The notes under the pieces: generated by a model
Databases searched by the model: none
What the model was told of the DNA's origin: nothing
Seen by the model: the letters and a program-made list of their open reading frames with translations, nothing else
Program-made: the position numbers and the translations under genes
In this document: positions 61,188 to 64,000 of the stretch, in pieces
Position numbering within the stretch: position 1 is the stretch's first letter
Layout of the letters: the number at the start of each line of letters is the position of its first letter
Origin: Saccoglossus kowalevskii
Lineage: Eukaryota; Hemichordata; Enteropneusta; Harrimaniidae
DNA: 64,000 bases
NCBI RefSeq assembly: GCF_000003605.2
Contig: NW_003143650.1
Location: forward strand, 28,770 to 92,769
Direction: 5' to 3'

Positions 61188-62251
61188 GCTCCGGTGTGTC
61201 TGTCTGTATCTCTGTCCACGTATGTGTCCGATATGCCGACTACAACCAGTCTACGCATGTTTAGCTCCGGTGTGTCTCTCTGTATCTCTGTCCACGTATG
61301 TGTCCGATACGCCGACTACAACCAGTCTACGCATGTTTAGCTCCGGTGTGTCTGTCTGTATCTCTGTCCACGTATGTGTCCCATACGCCGACTACAACCA
61401 GTCTACGCATGTTTAGCTCCGGTGTGTCTGTCTGTATCTCTGTCCACGTATGTGTCCGATACGCCGACTACAACCAGTCTACGCATGTTTAGCTCCGGTG
61501 TGTCTGTCTGTATCTCTGTCCACGTATGTGTCCGATACGCCGACTACAACCAGTCTACGCATGTTTAGCTCCGGTGTGTCTGTCTGTATCTCTGTCCACG
61601 TATGTGTCCGATACGCCGACTACAACCAGTCTACGCATGTTTAGCTCTGGTGTGTCTGTCTGTATCTCTGTCCGCGTATGTGTCCGATACGCCGACTACA
61701 ACCAGTCTACGCATGTTTAGCTCCGGTGTGTCTGTCTGTATCTCTGTCCACGTATGTGTCCGATACGCCGACTACAACCAGTCTACGCATGTTTAGCTCC
61801 GGTGTGTCTGTCTGTATCTCTGTCCACGTATGTGTCCGATACGCCGACTACAACCAGTCTACGCATGTTTAGCTCTGGTGTGTCTGTCTGTATCTCTGTC
61901 CGCGTATGTGTCCGATACGCCGACTACAACCAGTCTACGCATGTTTAGCTCCGGTGTGTCTGTCTGTATCTCTGTCCACGTATGTGTCCGATACGCCGAC
62001 TACAACCAGTCTACGCATGTTTAGCTCCGGTGTGTCTGTCTGTATCTCTGTCCATGTATGTGTCCGATACGCCGACTACAACCAGTCTACGCATGTTTAG
62101 CTCCGGTGTGTCTGTCTGTATCTCTGTCCGCGTATGTGTCCGATACGCCGACTACAACCAGTCTACGCATGTTTAGCTCCGGTGTGTCTGTCTGTATCTC
62201 TGTCCACGTATGTGTCCGATACGCCGACTACAACCAGTCTACGCATGTTTA

Positions 62252-62859
62252 TCTCTGGTGTGTCTGTCTGTATCTCTGTTCACGTATGTGTCCGATACGC
62301 TGACTACAACCAGTCTACGCATGTTTAGCTCCGGTGTGTCTGTCTGTATCTCTGTCCACGTATGTGTCCGATACGCCGACTACAACCAGTCTACGCATGT
62401 TTAGCTCCGGTGTGTCTGTCTGTATCTCTGTCCACCTATGAGTCAGATACGCCGACTACAACCAGTCTACGCATGTTTAGCTCCGGTGTGTCTGTCTGTA
62501 TCTCTGTCCACGTATGTGTCCGATACGCCGACTACAACCAGTCTACGCATGTTTAGCTCTGGTGTGTCTGTCTGTATCTCTGTCCGCGTATGTGTCCGAT
62601 ACGCCGACTACAACCAGTCTACGCATGTTTAGCTCCGAAGTGTATGTCTGTATCTCTGTCCGCGTATGTGTCCAATACGCCGACTACAACCAGTCTACGC
62701 ATGTTTAGCTCCGGTGTGTCTGTCTGTATCTCTGTCCACGTATGTGTCCGATACGCCGACTACAACCAGTCTATGCATGTTTAGCTCCGGTGTGTCTGTC
62801 TGTATCTCTGTCCACGTATGTGTCCGATACGCTGACTACAACCAGTCTACGCATGTTTA
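62252..62859 (+). repeat. Eight-unit cassette, copy 4
   Basis: Unit 62252 starts tctctgg (tttatctctgg) and has gttcacg/gctgac, then consensus, tatgagtcag (62404), consensus, gctctgg/G31, gctccgaag/G31 with gtccaatac, tatgcat, gctgac. Matches 19955-20562 at offset 42297. Confidence 0.87.
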
Positions 62860-63163
62860 GCTCCGGTGTGTCTGTCTGTATCTCTGTCCACCTATGAGTC
62901 AGATACGCCGACTACAACCAGTCTACGCATGTTTAGCTCCGGTGTGTCTGTCTGTATCTCTGTCCACGTATGTGTCCGATACGCCGACTACAACCAGTCT
63001 ACGCATGTTTAGCTCTGGTGTGTCTGTCTGTATCTCTGTCCGCGTATGTGTCCGATACGCCGACTACAACCAGTCTACGCACGTTTAGCTCCGAAGTGTA
63101 TGTCTGTATCTCTGTCCGCGTATGTGTCCGATACGCCGACTACAACCAGTCTACGCATGTTTA
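62404..63163 (+). repeat. Six-unit tandem duplication of the AP-1-like/gaag units
   Basis: tatgagtcag, consensus, gctctgg/G31, gctccgaag/G31 at 62404-62707 repeat at 62860-63163, offset 456 (6 units). The second gaag unit follows a private gcacgttta. Confidence 0.87.
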
Positions 63164-63771
63164 GCTCCGGTGTGTCTGTCTGTATCTCTGTCCACGTATG
63201 TGTCCGATACGCCGACTACAACCGGTCTACGCATGTTTAGCTCCGGTGTGTCTGTCTGTATCTCTGTCCGCGTATGTGTCCGATACGCCGACTACAACCA
63301 GTCTACGCATGTTTAGCTCCGGTGTGTCTGTCTGTATCTCTGTCCACGTATGTGTCTGATACGCCGACTACAACCAGTCTACGCATGTTTAGCTCCGGTG
63401 TGTCTGTCTGTATCTCTGTCCGCGTATGTGTCCGATACGCCGACTACAACCAGTCTACGCATGTTTAGCTCCGGTGTGTCTGTCTGTATCTCTGTCCACG
63501 TATGTGTCCGATACGCCGACTACAACCAGTCTACGCATGTTTAGCTCCGGTGTGTCTGTCTGTATCTCTGTCCACGTATGTGTCCGATACGCCGACTACA
63601 ACCAGTCTACGCATGTTTAGCTCCGGTGTGTCTGTCTGTATCTCTGTCCGCGTATGTGTCCGATACGCCGACTACAACCAGTCTACGCATGTTTAGCTCC
63701 GGTGTGTCTGTCTGTATCTCTGTCCGCGTATGTGTCCGATACGCCGACTACAACCAGTCTACGCATGTTTA

Positions 63772-63834
63772 GCTCCGGTGTGTCTGTCTGTATCTCTGTC
63801 CACGTATGTGTCCGATACGCCGACTACAACCAGT
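63772..63834 (+). repeat. Terminal truncated unit
   Basis: Matches the A31 consensus over its first 63 bases, to caaccagt, then stops. The last several full units are also consensus or single-variant, so there is no gradual decay at this edge. Confidence 0.95.
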
Positions 63835-64000
63835 ACAAGTAATCTGCAAACCTACTGAGCCAAACATACACCCAGGCTAACTTGTGTGCCTTAGTTGGAG
63901 TGAAATGTATGTATGGTAATGTAATGTATGACTTTATTCCTGTATTATAGGCCTTGCACCTCAAATGCACATGTAGGTGTTTGAATTTTATATATTGGTG
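63835..64000. other. Unique right flank, no feature recognised
   Basis: AT-rich non-repeat sequence without a usable open frame. It holds a short ATG-rich stretch (atgtatgtatggtaatg, then taatgtatg) that looks like local slippage, and a TA-rich tract near the window end (attttatatattgg). I see no trace of the 76-bp unit, no target-site duplication and no recognisable transposon end. Confidence 0.85.

Larger units (their letters stand above)
1..63834 (+). repeat. 76-bp tandem repeat array (satellite/large minisatellite), 849 units
   Basis: Direct reading shows one 76-bp unit repeated head to tail in one orientation from the first base to 63834. Units begin gctccggtgtg and end cgcatgttta. The consensus has 39 G+C of 76 (51%) and six CpGs, at unit positions 5, 32, 42, 47, 50 and 67. 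Unit lengths sum exactly to 63834: 782 of 76 bp, 27 of 50 bp, 39 with other indels and one terminal partial of 63 bp, 849 in all. No foreign insertion or inverted unit is present. The commonest difference is A or G at position 31. By size it sits between a large minisatellite and a satellite. I do not recognise the family. The array probably continues left of the window. Copy number in the source genome may differ if the assembly collapsed or expanded it. Confidence 0.99.

Noticed and set aside
1-63834. CRISPR array
   Set aside because: There are no unique spacers between conserved repeats. The whole 76 bp repeats and variants are shared point changes.
1-63834. Repetitive surface or structural protein gene (VNTR-coded)
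   Set aside because: The unit is not a multiple of three, each unit has an in-frame stop in one frame, and indels do not preserve frame.
1-63834. Telomeric, rDNA spacer or known centromeric satellite
   Set aside because: The unit has no telomere-like short motif, no rRNA sequence lies nearby, and I do not see a CENP-B-box-like sequence. The family cannot be named from sequence alone.
63835-64000. Gene exon or transposon end in the right flank
   Set aside because: No convincing open frame, splice context, terminal repeat or target-site duplication within 166 bases.

Overview
The window is almost entirely one tandem array. Bases 1-63834 are 849 head-to-tail copies of a 76-bp unit, all on the same strand, with no insertion of any other sequence. 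I followed unit boundaries through the whole array. 782 units are exactly 76 bp, 27 share one 26-bp internal deletion (50 bp long), 39 carry other small indels, and the last unit is cut at its 63rd base. These lengths add up exactly to 63834 bases. The remaining 166 bases (63835-64000) are ordinary AT-rich non-repeat sequence. The left end of the array is not in the window.

No gene is supported. The many 64-codon open frames are a by-product of the repeat. 76 = 3x25+1, so each unit shifts the frame by one, all three forward frames spell the same cyclic peptide, and a TAG at each unit junction closes the frame. I see no rRNA, tRNA, CRISPR array, transposon, promoter or terminator.

The host is most likely a eukaryote, probably an animal, but the sequence does not identify the species. 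Reasons: a satellite or large minisatellite array of at least 63.8 kb, no coding content, AT-rich flank, and unit-to-unit differences dominated by C-to-T or G-to-A changes at CpG positions, as expected where CpG cytosines are methylated in the germ line.

Layout. 1-3.6 kb: mostly near-consensus units with a two-unit alternation at 149-452. 3.6-15.2 kb: a four-unit marked cassette (4176, 4784, 12762, 14054), an 8-unit and a 17-unit tandem duplication. 15.2-22.1 kb: first cluster of 50-bp units, then 13-unit (988-bp) duplications. 22-44 kb: mixed copies of several cassettes. 44.6-56.9 kb: the most structured part, five copies of one cassette nested in 1646-, 4595- and 9129-bp offset duplications, with an indel-rich patch at 48.3-52.6 kb. 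57.7-63.8 kb: regular units with no indel class except three 50-bp units, ending abruptly at 63834.

The most interesting content is this higher-order mosaic. Rare variants travel together in blocks of 4 to 21 units, and the blocks recur both next to each other and up to about 42 kb apart. This is a record of repeated unequal exchange or copying inside one array. I found no evidence of a new protein- or RNA-based system. In the variant shorthand below, 'A31' and 'G31' name the common A/G difference at unit position 31 (ccacgta versus ccgcgta).
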